A DNA stretch of 64,000 nt from Streptomyces lydicus (GTDB lineage: Bacteria > Actinomycetota > Actinomycetes > Streptomycetales > Streptomycetaceae): NCBI RefSeq assembly GCF_000717345.1, contig NZ_JNZA01000003.1:124001-188000 (forward strand). Direction: 5' to 3'. Shown here piece by piece: positions 31,242-40,114 of the stretch (position 1 is its first letter; each line of letters starts with the position of its first letter). The translations under genes were made by a program, and so were the position numbers. The notes under the pieces were generated by a model. It saw nothing but the letters and a program-made list of their open reading frames with translations, searched no databases and was not told the DNA's origin.

Positions 31242-31263
31242 TGTCAACTGTTCGCTGTGAGCG
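31242..31263 (-). promoter_or_regulatory. Candidate clpP1 promoter -35 with ClgR-like operator
   Basis: Plus-strand 31250-31263 reads GTTCGCTGTGAGCG, with the dyad CGCT-N3-AGCG (31253-31263) and the GTTCGC...GCG signature known for ClgR, the activator of clp and lon genes in Streptomyces. A TTGACA on the minus strand at 31242-31247 lies two bases downstream of it and would be the -35 of clpP1. No clear -10 could be identified 16-18 bases further. Confidence 0.65.
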
Positions 31264-31286
31264 CAGGCTCACCGGTCCGGTACGAC

Positions 31287-31328
31287 ACACGGGCCCGAAC
31301 ACGCGGACGTGCGTGTTCGGGCCCGTGT
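31287..31328 (-). terminator. Terminator of tig
   Basis: Eighteen-base perfect arms 31287-31304 and 31311-31328 with a six-base loop (GGACGT). It begins 38 bases after the tig stop and immediately precedes the ClgR-like site of clpP1. Confidence 0.8.
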
Positions 31329-31365
31329 TCAGTCGTGCTGCGCGGGGCGCGAGGCGGCCGGGGCC

Positions 31366-32742
31366 TTACGCCTCGGGCGTCTCCTCGCCCTCGGCCTCGG
31401 CGACGACGGTCTCGGCGACCTCGGCCTCGTCCTCGTCGTCGAGGTCGACGACCTCGCCCTTGGTGTCCTTGACCGTGGCGGCCTCGACGACGACCGCGAG
31501 GGCCTTGCCGCGGGCGACCTCACCGACGAGCATCGGCACCTGGCCACCCTCGACGACGGCCTGGGCGAACTGGTCGGGGGACATGCCGGAGGACTGCGCG
31601 CGGCGCATGAGGTGCTCGGTGAGCTCCTCCTGGCTGACGTTCAGCTTCTCCTTGTTGACCAGCTCGTCGAGGATGAACTGGGTCTTGATGCCCTTCTCGG
31701 CCTGCTCCTTGGTCTCGGCGTCGAACTCTTCCTCGGTCTTGCCCTGGATCTCCAGGTACTTCGCGAGGTCGAGACCCATCTGGCCGAGCTGGTGGTGCTC
31801 CAGGTTGTGCTTGCGGGTCTGGATCTCGTCCGCGAGCAGCTTCTCCGGCATCGGCACCTCGACGAGCTTGAGCAGCTCGTCCAGGACCTTCTCCTGCGCC
31901 TGGGTGGCCTGGTCGTACTTCTTCATCTGCTCGAGGCGCTTGCGGCTGTCCGCACGGAGCTCCTCAAGGGTGTCGAACTCACTGGCCAGCTGCGCGAAGT
32001 CGTCGTCCAGCTCGGGCAGTTCGCGGGACTTGACCTCGGTGACCTCGACCTTGACCTCGGCCTCCTTGCCCTGGGCGGAGCCGCCCTTGAGCTCGGAGGT
32101 GAAGGTGGCGCTGCCGCCGGCCTCCAGGCCCGTGACCGCCTCGTCGATGCCGTCGAGCAGCTCGCCGGAGCCGACGGTGTACGTGACGCCCTCGGCGACA
32201 CCGTCCTCCAGGACCTCGCCGTCGACCTTGGCCTCGAGGTTCACCGTCAGCACGTCGCCGTCCTGCACGGCGCGCTCGACCGGGGAGGTCGTGGCGAAGC
32301 GCTCCCGCAGCTGCTCGACGGACTTGTCGATGTCCTCGTCCGACACCTCGACGGCGTCGACCTCGACCTCGATACCGGAGTAGTCCGGGATCTCCAGGGC
32401 GGGACGGATGTCGACCTCGGCGCTGAAGGCGAGCAGCTCGCCGTCCTTCAGCTCGGTGATGTCGACGTCGGGCTGGCCGAGGACGTTCAGCTCAGCCTCG
32501 TTGACCGCCTCGGTGTAGAACTTCGGGAGCGCGTCGTTGACGGCCTCCTCCAGCACGGCACCGCGGCCGAACCGCTGGTCGATGACGCGGGCCGGGATCT
32601 TGCCCTGGCGGAAGCCCTTCACCGTGACCTGCTGGTTGATCTTCTTGTACGCCGCGTCGAGGCTGGCCTTGAGCTCCTCGAAGGGCACCTCGACAGTGAG
32701 CCGAACCCGAGTCGGGTTCAGGGTCTCCACGGCGCTCTTCAC
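31366..32742 (-). CDS. tig: Trigger factor, ribosome-associated chaperone and prolyl isomerase
   Basis: The 458-residue chaperone starts from GTG 32742 ([24 protein letters not shown]) after AAGGAG eight bases upstream; a longer frame would read through tRNA-Pro. Residues 1-~130 form the ribosome-binding domain with GFRQGK signature ([19 protein letters not shown]), then a PPIase domain ([21 protein letters not shown]) and a helical C-terminal substrate arm. The tail is Asp/Glu-rich. It docks at the ribosomal exit tunnel and precedes clpP1 as in many bacteria. Confidence 0.97.
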   Translation of the reverse strand: MKSAVETLNPTRVRLTVEVPFEELKASLDAAYKKINQQVTVKGFRQGKIPARVIDQRFGRGAVLEEAVNDALPKFYTEAVNEAELNVLGQPDVDITELKDGELLAFSAEVDIRPALEIPDYSGIEVEVDAVEVSDEDIDKSVEQLRERFATTSPVERAVQDGDVLTVNLEAKVDGEVLEDGVAEGVTYTVGSGELLDGIDEAVTGLEAGGSATFTSELKGGSAQGKEAEVKVEVTEVKSRELPELDDDFAQLASEFDTLEELRADSRKRLEQMKKYDQATQAQEKVLDELLKLVEVPMPEKLLADEIQTRKHNLEHHQLGQMGLDLAKYLEIQGKTEEEFDAETKEQAEKGIKTQFILDELVNKEKLNVSQEELTEHLMRRAQSSGMSPDQFAQAVVEGGQVPMLVGEVARGKALAVVVEAATVKDTKGEVVDLDDEDEAEVAETVVAEAEGEETPEA

Positions 32743-32972
32743 GGTTCGGTCTCCTTGGGGCTGACTTCTGGGGTTCTGCTTGAGATCTGCCAGGTACCCG
32801 GCTGATCCGGGCCCGGCCGATCGCGCCCGGTACACAGACACACGGACACGCAGCTTGCATAGTAACCGCAAGGAGGATGACGCCCACAACGTGATCTTGC
32901 ACGCCCGCCGCGCGGGCGGGTGACCCGAAGGGCCCGGGGCTGCGCCCGGCCGCTGTCGCCGGGCTGACCTGC

Positions 32973-33049
32973 TGGTCGGGGTGGCCGGATTCGAACCGAC
33001 GACCTTCCGCTCCCAAAGCGGACGCGCTACCAAGCTGCGCCACACCCCG
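32973..33049 (-). tRNA. tRNA-Pro (UGG)
   Basis: A full cloverleaf of 77 nt, including an encoded CCA tail (32973-32975). The acceptor stem is CGGGGTG / CACCCCG, anticodon loop TTTGGGA gives UGG, and the T loop is GGTTCGAATCC. It precedes tig on the same strand. Confidence 0.97.
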
Positions 33050-33230
33050 TCGGTGCGACACGTAGGGTACATGGCCGCGGACAGAAGGGCCGCCAGTTAT
33101 CGGGGACGCACCGGCGGCGACGCCGGCAGCGGCACCGCACGCGCGCCGCGTCGGGGAACGGGGTGTGCGGCGCACGGCTGCGACCCGCTAGGATGCACTG
33201 CGTGCCGAGGTCTCGCGACCTGTGGCGCTC

Positions 33231-33301
33231 GCGGGCGTAGCTCAATGGTAGAGCCCTAGTCTTCCAAACTAGCTACGCGGGTTCGATTCCCGTCGCCCGC
33301 T
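33231..33301 (+). tRNA. tRNA-Gly (UCC)
   Basis: A 71-nt cloverleaf with acceptor stem GCGGGCG / CGCCCGC, anticodon loop CTTCCAA (UCC) and T loop GGTTCGATTCC. The CCA end is not encoded. It is followed by a terminator at 33307-33340. Confidence 0.97.
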
Positions 33302-33306
33302 CAGAG

Positions 33307-33340
33307 GGAAAGCCCCGGGCCGGACGGTCCGGGGCTTTCC
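33307..33340 (+). terminator. Terminator of tRNA-Gly
   Basis: Twelve-base arms 33307-33318 and 33329-33340 (GGAAAGCCCCGG / CCGGGGCTTTCC) with a 10-base loop, directly after the tRNA. Confidence 0.8.
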
Positions 33341-33431
33341 GCGTTCCGGGACGCGGTCGTCGCGCGCGCGGACGCGGCGGTGGCGCGCACGCCTCTTCGC
33401 CTCGCGCGCGCGGTTGAATAGGGTGGCCGGC

Positions 33432-33803
33432 ATGGAGATCTGGCTCAATCCCGCGTGTTCCAAGTGCCGTTCCGCCGTCGAGATCCTCGACGGGGCGGGC
33501 GCCGAGTACACGGTCCGCACCTACCTGGAGGACCCGCCGAGCGCCGACGAGCTGCGCGACGTGCTGGCGCGGCTGGGTCTGGAGCCGTGGGACATCACCC
33601 GGACCCAGGAGGCCGAGGCCGGGGAGCTGGGGCTCGGGGAGTGGGAGCGCACCGACGCCGCGCGTGAGCGGTGGATCGCGGCGCTGGCGGCGCACCCGAA
33701 GCTGATCCAGCGGCCGATCATCACCGCGGACGACGGCTCGGCACTGGTGGGACGCACCGAGGAGGCCGTACGCGAGGTGCTGGCGCGGACCGGGGGCGAG
33801 TGA
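33432..33803 (+). CDS. ArsC/Spx-family thioredoxin-fold protein
   Basis: The 123-residue ArsC family protein starts MEIWLNPACSKCRSAVEIL. The CxxC motif is at residues 9-12 (CSKC), as in glutaredoxin-dependent arsenate reductases and Spx-like regulators. The C-terminal RPIITADDGSALVGRTEEAVREVL resembles the arsenate-reductase C-terminus and keeps the Arg-Pro-Ile block. I cannot tell arsenate reduction from another thiol function; there is no arsenic-resistance neighbour. A TTG six codons upstream is a weaker start. It is a single gene. Confidence 0.88.
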   Translation: MEIWLNPACSKCRSAVEILDGAGAEYTVRTYLEDPPSADELRDVLARLGLEPWDITRTQEAEAGELGLGEWERTDAARERWIAALAAHPKLIQRPIITADDGSALVGRTEEAVREVLARTGGE

Positions 33804-33870
33804 CCTCGTACGGCGGTGCCGGGTACGGCCGACCCTCGGGCGGCACCCGGCCGAGGGCCCGGCGGACCAG

Positions 33871-34074
33871 CTAGAACGAGATGTGGTTGATGGTCTCCGC
33901 CAGGGAGTTCAGGAACCGGTTGATCGACGGCGCCATGCCCGTGGAGGCGAGGAAGAAGCCGAACAGTATGGCGACGATCGCCGGGCCGGCCTTGATCGAC
34001 TTACCTCTGATCAACACGATCAGGATGATCCCCAACAGCAGCACAACTGACAGCGAAAGAGCCACACTGATCAC
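33871..34074 (-). CDS. Small conserved-looking membrane protein
   Basis: The 67-residue protein starts from GTG (MISVALSLSVVLLLGIILIVLI), preceded by AAGGG. It is predominantly hydrophobic, with two helices separated by RGKSIKAG (VALSLSVVLLLGIILIVLI and GPAIVAILFGFFLASTGMA). The reading frame keeps high GC at third positions and codes a coherent hydrophobic protein. Function unknown. Confidence 0.7.
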   Translation of the reverse strand: MISVALSLSVVLLLGIILIVLIRGKSIKAGPAIVAILFGFFLASTGMAPSINRFLNSLAETINHISF

Positions 34075-34672
34075 ACCCTTGGTCGGAACGCCTCACCGGC
34101 CCGGGAGCATGCTGCGCACACCCCCCGACACTCATCGTGCCACCAACTCCATGCCCACTGCAGGCCGGTGACGAATCATCGGCCAACGCTTTGCCCGATT
34201 CCGGCCCCTGATGACCGTGGGGCGAGGGTGGACGGCGGTGCGGCGCGGCGGGAGTTCGTGGGGTGTCGGCGGGGTGTGCGGCCGGGCCCGGGGCGCCGCC
34301 GAGGCGGTTCCCGGGTGCCGGAATTCACCTGCCGGGCGGCGCACCCGCAATGCGGGCGATCATTCCGATCATTTCTCTCCCCTCCTGCCCCGGAGTAATT
34401 CACTTATTCGTGGCGTCCGTCACGGCTTTGCGGAGCCGCACGAAAGTGACCGTTACCACGGGCACAGAACACCCGAGAAGCGGACATTCCGTCCGCGTCG
34501 TTCGCTGGGGATATCATCCGTTTTGGGGGTATGAAGTCCCGCAAATGGGACAGGTGATGGCGGAGTGAGCGCTGTCTATTGGCGGTTTTATGGAGGCGCT
34601 ATCCGGTGTGCCGCACAGGGAAATGGCGAATGACCCGGATGCGGTTTTACGGCTTCGCCGACCGCCGCTATC
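34075..34672. other. Gene-free stretch upstream of the acyltransferase
   Basis: About 600 bases with no convincing gene. From about 34370 the base composition is lower in GC than the neighbourhood. A small hairpin GCGGAC-ATTCC-GTCCGC lies at 34480-34496, another at 34423-34438 (CGGCT / AGCCG) and one at 34532-34547 (GTCCC-N6-GGGAC). It must hold the promoter of the acyltransferase gene; I could not choose a convincing -10/-35. Confidence 0.5.
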
Positions 34673-35851
34673 GTGCCTCCAATGTTTCCCGCTGCCCCCA
34701 CACCTGGACGCGAGCTTCCCCCTGCCCGGGAGGTGGCGGGGACGGACCGGACGGAGTCCCCGGCGCAGCCCCCCGGTGTGCCGCAGCAGGCGTCGGGGCC
34801 CGCACCGAAGGCCGAGGGCCGCAACGCGTTCTTCGACAACGCGAAGTACCTGGCCATCGTGCTGGTGGCGATGGGCCACTCGTGGGAACCGCTGACCGAC
34901 GGCAGCCGGGCGGCCGAAGCGCTCTACATGACCGTCTACACCTTCCACATGCCGGCCTTCATCATCATTTCCGGCTACTTCTCGCGCAGCTTCGACATGC
35001 GCAAGGACCGGCTGCAGCGGCTGATCACGGGCGTGGTGGTGCCCTATGTGCTCTTCGAGACCGCGTACGCGTTCTTCAAGCGCTGGGCGGACGACGATCC
35101 CGGCCACCCCATCAGCCTGCTCGATCCGTGGTTCCTGACGTGGTTCCTGGTGGCGCTGTTCATCTGGCGGCTGACCACCCCGCTGTGGAAGATCGTCCGC
35201 TGGCCCCTTCCGCTCGCCGTGCTCATCGCCGTCCTCGCCTCCGTCTCCCCCGACATCGGCGACGACCTCGACCTCCAGCGGGTGCTGCAGTTCCTGCCGT
35301 TCTTCGTGCTGGGGCTGTCGCTGCGGCCGGAGCACTTCCGGCTGGTGCAGCGCCGGGCGGTGCGGATCGCGTCGGTGCCGATCTTCGCCTGCGCGCTGGT
35401 GATGGCCTACTGGGCGGCGCCCCGGATGAGCTCGGCGTGGTTCTACCACCGGGACAGCGCACAGGAGTTGGGCACCACCTGGTGGGCCGGCGCGGTGATG
35501 ACGCTCGCCCTCTTCGGCTGCTCGCTCGTGCTCGTGGCGTGCTTCTACTCCTGGGTGCCGACGCGGCGCACGTGGTTCACGGTGCTGGGCGCCGGCACGC
35601 TGTACGGCTACCTGCTGCACGGCTTCCTGGCGAAGGGCTCGCGCTTCTGGGGCTGGTTCGACGACTACGCCTGGCTGCACACCCCGCTCGGCGAGATCGC
35701 GGTCACGCTGATCGCGGCGGTCGTCGTCACGGCGCTGTGCACCCCGCCGGTCCGCAGGGTCTTCCGCTTCGCGATGGAGCCCACGATGGCGTGGGCCTTC
35801 CGCAAGGACCCGGCCGAGGTGCCCCGGTCCCGTGAGGGCGCCGCCGCCTGA
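34673..35851 (+). CDS. Acyltransferase family 3-type membrane protein
   Basis: The 392-residue integral membrane acyltransferase has a cytoplasmic Pro-rich N-terminus of about 45 residues, then the AT3 signature FFDNAKYLAIVLVAMGHSWEPL and MTVYTFHMPAFIIISGYFSR; about ten helices follow. Members (OafA/YrhL-like) transfer acyl groups to sugars or other envelope molecules. I chose GTG 34673; an ATG at 34682 is an alternative. The substrate is not evident from neighbours. Confidence 0.88.
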   Translation: MPPMFPAAPTPGRELPPAREVAGTDRTESPAQPPGVPQQASGPAPKAEGRNAFFDNAKYLAIVLVAMGHSWEPLTDGSRAAEALYMTVYTFHMPAFIIISGYFSRSFDMRKDRLQRLITGVVVPYVLFETAYAFFKRWADDDPGHPISLLDPWFLTWFLVALFIWRLTTPLWKIVRWPLPLAVLIAVLASVSPDIGDDLDLQRVLQFLPFFVLGLSLRPEHFRLVQRRAVRIASVPIFACALVMAYWAAPRMSSAWFYHRDSAQELGTTWWAGAVMTLALFGCSLVLVACFYSWVPTRRTWFTVLGAGTLYGYLLHGFLAKGSRFWGWFDDYAWLHTPLGEIAVTLIAAVVVTALCTPPVRRVFRFAMEPTMAWAFRKDPAEVPRSREGAAA

Positions 35852-36007
35852 GAGCGCCCGGCCGGCCGTGGCGCAAGGCCGTGCGGGGGTTCTCACCCGT
35901 CCGGATGATCTTTGGTCGGCGGGCACGGGAGGACGGAGTGGGGCGCGCCCGGGCGGCGGACGTGGTGCGGGCGTGGTGCGGACGGACTCCGCGCGCCCGC
36001 CAGGGGG

Positions 36008-37153
36008 TCAGGCGTCCCGGCAGATCAGCAGCAGGGCCCGGTCGTCGTTGACGTCCTTGGCGACCGCTTCGATGAGGTGCCAGGCCGCGCCGGCGAAGCC
36101 GCTGGCGACATAGCGGTCGGCCTCGCCGGTCAGCCGGTCGATGCCCTCGGCGATGTCCCGGTCGGCGGCCTCCACCAGGCCGTCGGTGAAGAGCATCAGC
36201 ACGTCGCCGGGGCGCAGCGTGCCCTTCACAGGGTCGAACTGGGCGCCGTCGTAGACGCCGAGCAGCGGGCCCTCCCCCGACTTCTCCTCCCAGCGGCCGC
36301 TGCCCGCGGAGAGCTGGAGGGCCGGCAGATGGCCCGCGGAGAGCAGTTCGTAGTCGCCGGACTCCAGGTCCAGGACGAGGTGGATGGAGGTGGCGAAGCC
36401 CTCGTCCCAGTCCTGGCGCAGGAGGTAGCCGTTGGCGGCGGGCAGGAAGCCGTGCGGCGGGAGGGAGCCGAGGAGGCCGCCGAAGGCGCCGGAGAGGAGC
36501 AGGGAGCGGGAGGCCGCGTCCATGCCTTTTCCGGAGACGTCGGTGAGGACGACCTCCAGGATGGTGCCGCCGTGGGTGCGGGAGGCCACCACGAAGTCGC
36601 CGGAGAAGGACTGCCCGCCGGCCGGGCGCAGCGCCATCTCGTGGTGCCATCCCTCGGGCAGCCGCGGCAGCTTGCTCTGGACGCGGATGCGTTCGCGCAG
36701 GTCGAAGAGCATGGTGCCGCCGCGGCGCCAGGGCACGCCGACCCGGCTGCGGAACTGCGCGATGAGCAGGCCGAAGAACCCGACGGCGGCCACGACCAGG
36801 ACGGTGCCCGGGGTGATCCGGTCCGGGCCGCTGTCGTACGGGCCGAAGAGGGCTGCCTCGACGACCAGGGCGGCGGCCGAGGCGCCGTACAGGACGAGGA
36901 GATTGGCCGGGCGCAGCAGCAGTCCGCCGGCGATCACCGGGAGGACCAGGGCGGTGGCGGCGAACCATTCGGGGCGCCACAGGGTGCCCGCGGCGATGGC
37001 GGGGATGGCGATCAGCAGCGCGGCGAGCGCGAGCCGGTCGGAGCCCTCGCCGCGGAAGTAGTCGACCCCGGCTTTGCGCACGCCGACGCGGGCCCGGTGC
37101 AGACCCTTGTGCACCCGGGCCGTCATGGGTTCGGTACCCGGGCCGCTTGTCAT
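36008..37153 (-). CDS. PP2C/SpoIIE-type membrane serine phosphatase
   Basis: The 381-residue protein has an N-terminal region with four to five membrane helices (about 40-155) and a cytoplasmic PPM/SpoIIE phosphatase domain. The metal-binding motifs are visible: VVLTDVSGKGMDAASRSLLLSGAFGG near residue 205 and PGDVLMLFTDGLVEAADRD near 312. Such phosphatases dephosphorylate anti-anti-sigma factors and control sigma-B-like regulons. No partner anti-sigma gene adjoins; the degenerate HATPase at 11791 is far away. Confidence 0.92.
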   Translation of the reverse strand: MTSGPGTEPMTARVHKGLHRARVGVRKAGVDYFRGEGSDRLALAALLIAIPAIAAGTLWRPEWFAATALVLPVIAGGLLLRPANLLVLYGASAAALVVEAALFGPYDSGPDRITPGTVLVVAAVGFFGLLIAQFRSRVGVPWRRGGTMLFDLRERIRVQSKLPRLPEGWHHEMALRPAGGQSFSGDFVVASRTHGGTILEVVLTDVSGKGMDAASRSLLLSGAFGGLLGSLPPHGFLPAANGYLLRQDWDEGFATSIHLVLDLESGDYELLSAGHLPALQLSAGSGRWEEKSGEGPLLGVYDGAQFDPVKGTLRPGDVLMLFTDGLVEAADRDIAEGIDRLTGEADRYVASGFAGAAWHLIEAVAKDVNDDRALLLICRDA

Positions 37154-37280
37154 TGCTCTGGGACCTTATCCACCCGTTCGGCGGCGCGTCGATTCGCCGT
37201 ACGGGTCCTCGGCCGATTGCCGGGAAACCCCGTTCGAAATGCGGTCGCGCGGCCGGAGAGCGTCCTGCTAGGGATGGTTC

Positions 37281-38510
37281 ATGACGACGGAATTGCGGGT
37301 GCTGCGGGACGAGGAGTGGGACGTCTGGTCCGATCGGCTGGACCTGGCGTTCGGCGGGCTGGTGCAGTCCGCGGAGAAGCTCGCGATCCGGCGCGACCTG
37401 ACCGAGTTCGACCGCTCGCTCGGCGTCTGGGACGGGGCGGAGTGCGTCGGTACCGCGGGGGCGTTCTCGTTCGGGCTCACCGTGCCGGGCGGGGCTGAGG
37501 TGCCGGTGGCCGGGGTCACGATGGTCAGTGTGCAGCCGACGCACCGCCGGCGCGGGGTGCTGCGCGCGATGATGCGCCACCAGCTGGCGGATGTCCGCGA
37601 GCGCGGTGAGCCGCTGGCGGTGCTCACCGCCTCGGAGCCGGCGATCTACGGGCGGTTCGGCTACGGCGTGGCGGCGCTGGACATGCGGATGACGGTGGAC
37701 ACGGTGCGGCTGGCGGCGCCGGAGCTGCCGGGTGTGGACGGCGTACGGCTGCGGGCGGCGGATCCGGTGGCCGCGCTGGCGGCGTGCGAGGCGGTGTACG
37801 CGCGGCTGGTGCCGACCCGGCCGGGGAGGCTGGCCCGGCGGCCCGGCTGGGAGCGGATCGGGGTGCTCGACGTCCCGGCCGACCGGGACGGGGCCGGGGT
37901 GCTCCAGTGCGTGCTGGCCGAGGTGGACGGTGAGGTGCGGGGGTATGCGCGCTATGCCGTCGAACCGGAGTGGGACGCGGCGGGGCCGCGCGGGACGGTG
38001 CGGGTCCGGCAGGTGGAGGCGCTCGATCCGGTGGTGTACGCGGCGCTGTGGCGCTTCCTGTTCGGGATCGATCTGACGTCGTCGGTGGCGGTGGCCAGCC
38101 GGCCGGTGGACGACGCGCTGCCGCATCTGGTGGCGGACATGCGGCGGTGCGGGATCGGGCTGCGGGAGTCGCTGTTCGTGCGGCCGGTGGAGGTCGGCGC
38201 GGCGCTGGCGGCGCGGACGTACCGGACGCCGGTGGACGTGGTGTTCCAGGTCGCGGACGGGTTCTGTCCGTGGAACGAGGGCCGGTGGCGGCTGTCCGGC
38301 GACGCCGCGGGCGCGACCTGCGTGCGGACCTCGGATCCGGCCGAACTGGCGCTGTCCGTGCGGGAGGTGGGGTCGGCCCTTCTGGGCGGGTTCTCCCTCA
38401 CGTCACTGGCGGCGGCCGGCCGGGTGCGGGAGCTGCGGCCGGGGGCGCTGGCGGCCGCGTCGGTGGCGTTCGGGTCGGACGCGGCGCCCTGGCTGCCGCA
38501 CGGGTTCTGA
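37281..38510 (+). CDS. Eis-like N-acetyltransferase
   Basis: The 409-residue protein has an N-terminal GNAT domain (SVQPTHRRRGVLRAMMRHQLADVRERG, motif A), a second GNAT-like domain (GIDLTSSVAVASRPVDDAL) and an SCP2-like C-terminal domain. This resembles the Eis family, which acetylates aminoglycosides or protein lysines. Start at ATG 37281 follows GGGATGG. It converges on the nei gene with 13 bases between stops. The substrate here is unknown. Confidence 0.88.
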   Translation: MTTELRVLRDEEWDVWSDRLDLAFGGLVQSAEKLAIRRDLTEFDRSLGVWDGAECVGTAGAFSFGLTVPGGAEVPVAGVTMVSVQPTHRRRGVLRAMMRHQLADVRERGEPLAVLTASEPAIYGRFGYGVAALDMRMTVDTVRLAAPELPGVDGVRLRAADPVAALAACEAVYARLVPTRPGRLARRPGWERIGVLDVPADRDGAGVLQCVLAEVDGEVRGYARYAVEPEWDAAGPRGTVRVRQVEALDPVVYAALWRFLFGIDLTSSVAVASRPVDDALPHLVADMRRCGIGLRESLFVRPVEVGAALAARTYRTPVDVVFQVADGFCPWNEGRWRLSGDAAGATCVRTSDPAELALSVREVGSALLGGFSLTSLAAAGRVRELRPGALAAASVAFGSDAAPWLPHGF

Positions 38511-38523
38511 CGGAGCGCGCGGG

Positions 38524-39345
38524 TCAGCGGACCGCCGTGGCCGGCTGGCAGCCCGGGCACCAGAAGAGGTTGCGGGCGGCGAGGCCGGCGGTGCGGACCT
38601 CGGCGCCGCAGATGTGGCAGCCCTGCCGGTCGCGGCGGTAGACGTAGACCTCGCCGCCGTGGTCGTCGACGCGCGGCGGGCGGCCCATGGCCTCGGGCAG
38701 GTGCTCGGGCCGCACGGTGTCGATGCGGTTGTGACGGACGCCCTCGCCCATCAGGAACACCAGGTCGGCCCAGAGGGCGTCCCACTGGTCGCGGGTGAGG
38801 TCGCGGCCGGGCAGGTACGGGTCGACGGAGTGCCGGAAGAGGACCTCGGCGCGGTAGACGTTGCCGACGCCGGCGATGATCTTCTGGTCGAGGAGCAGCG
38901 CCGCGATGGTCGTCCGGCTGCGGGAGATCCGCTGCCAGGCGCGGCCGGGGTCGTCCCCGGGGCGCAGCGGGTCGGGACCGAGGCGGTCGTGTATCGCCTG
39001 CTTCTCGGCGTCGGTGATCAGTGCGCAGGTGGTGGGGCCGCGGAGGTCGGCGTAGGCGTCCGGGGTGGCCAGGCGCAGCCGTACGGTCTCGGTGGGCGGC
39101 GGGGCGGTGCCGGCGCCGAAGTCGAGCTTGCCGAAGAGGCCGAGGTGGACGTGGATCCAGCGGTCCGCGCCGAAGCCGAGGAAGAGGTGCTTGCCGTGGG
39201 CCTCGGCGGTCGTCATGACCTGGCCGTCGACGAGCGCCGCGCCGGCGGAGAACTTGCCCTGCGGGCTGCTCGCGCGGACCCGTTGGCCCTCGAAGCGGGA
39301 GCGGTGGTCCAGGGCGAGCCGGTGGATCGTGTGGCCCTCGGGCAC
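38524..39345 (-). CDS. nei: Fpg/Nei family DNA glycosylase
   Basis: The 273-residue bifunctional DNA glycosylase/AP lyase removes oxidised bases. It begins VPEGHTIHRLALDHRSR: the N-terminal Pro is the catalytic nucleophile, followed by Glu. The H2TH helix block is in IIAGVGNVYRAEVLFRHSVDPYLPG, and the zinc finger CHIC...CPGC is at the C-terminus. Start GTG 39345 follows GGAGGA. It is upstream of nothing on its own strand except its terminator-linked neighbour rpiB. Confidence 0.95.
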   Translation of the reverse strand: MPEGHTIHRLALDHRSRFEGQRVRASSPQGKFSAGAALVDGQVMTTAEAHGKHLFLGFGADRWIHVHLGLFGKLDFGAGTAPPPTETVRLRLATPDAYADLRGPTTCALITDAEKQAIHDRLGPDPLRPGDDPGRAWQRISRSRTTIAALLLDQKIIAGVGNVYRAEVLFRHSVDPYLPGRDLTRDQWDALWADLVFLMGEGVRHNRIDTVRPEHLPEAMGRPPRVDDHGGEVYVYRRDRQGCHICGAEVRTAGLAARNLFWCPGCQPATAVR

Positions 39346-39364
39346 GGGCGTCCTCCAGTGGGCG

Positions 39365-39399
39365 CGCCCGCCCTCCCCGGCGTCCGGGGCGGGCGGGCG
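39365..39399 (-). terminator. Terminator of rpiB
   Basis: GC-rich hairpin with arms 39365-39380 and 39384-39399 (one T/C mismatch) and a three-base loop. It lies 18 bases after the rpiB stop and before nei. Confidence 0.65.
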
Positions 39400-39416
39400 A
39401 CGGCGGTGTGCGGTGG

Positions 39417-39902
<486 letters not shown>

Positions 39903-40114
39903 GCGACGAGTGTGACACGCGCGGTGCGGGGTAGGCGCCGCCGGGTCTTCCTGTGGACCTCCGCATGAAAGGGCGCTGCGGCCTTGCGTACGTATGTGAG
40001 GCACGTAACTGGCCAGTGTTCCAGACAACAATCCGGCGCCAGACCTTCCAATCCACGGGTTAACGAAGATCTAATGCGGGGGTTCCAATCCGCGAACCAC
40101 GAAGGACGGTGCCT

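Noticed and set aside
34168..34568. Several 70-107-codon frames in the gene-free stretch before the acyltransferase
   Set aside because: They overlap on both strands, lack ribosome binding sites, and show no coherent composition.
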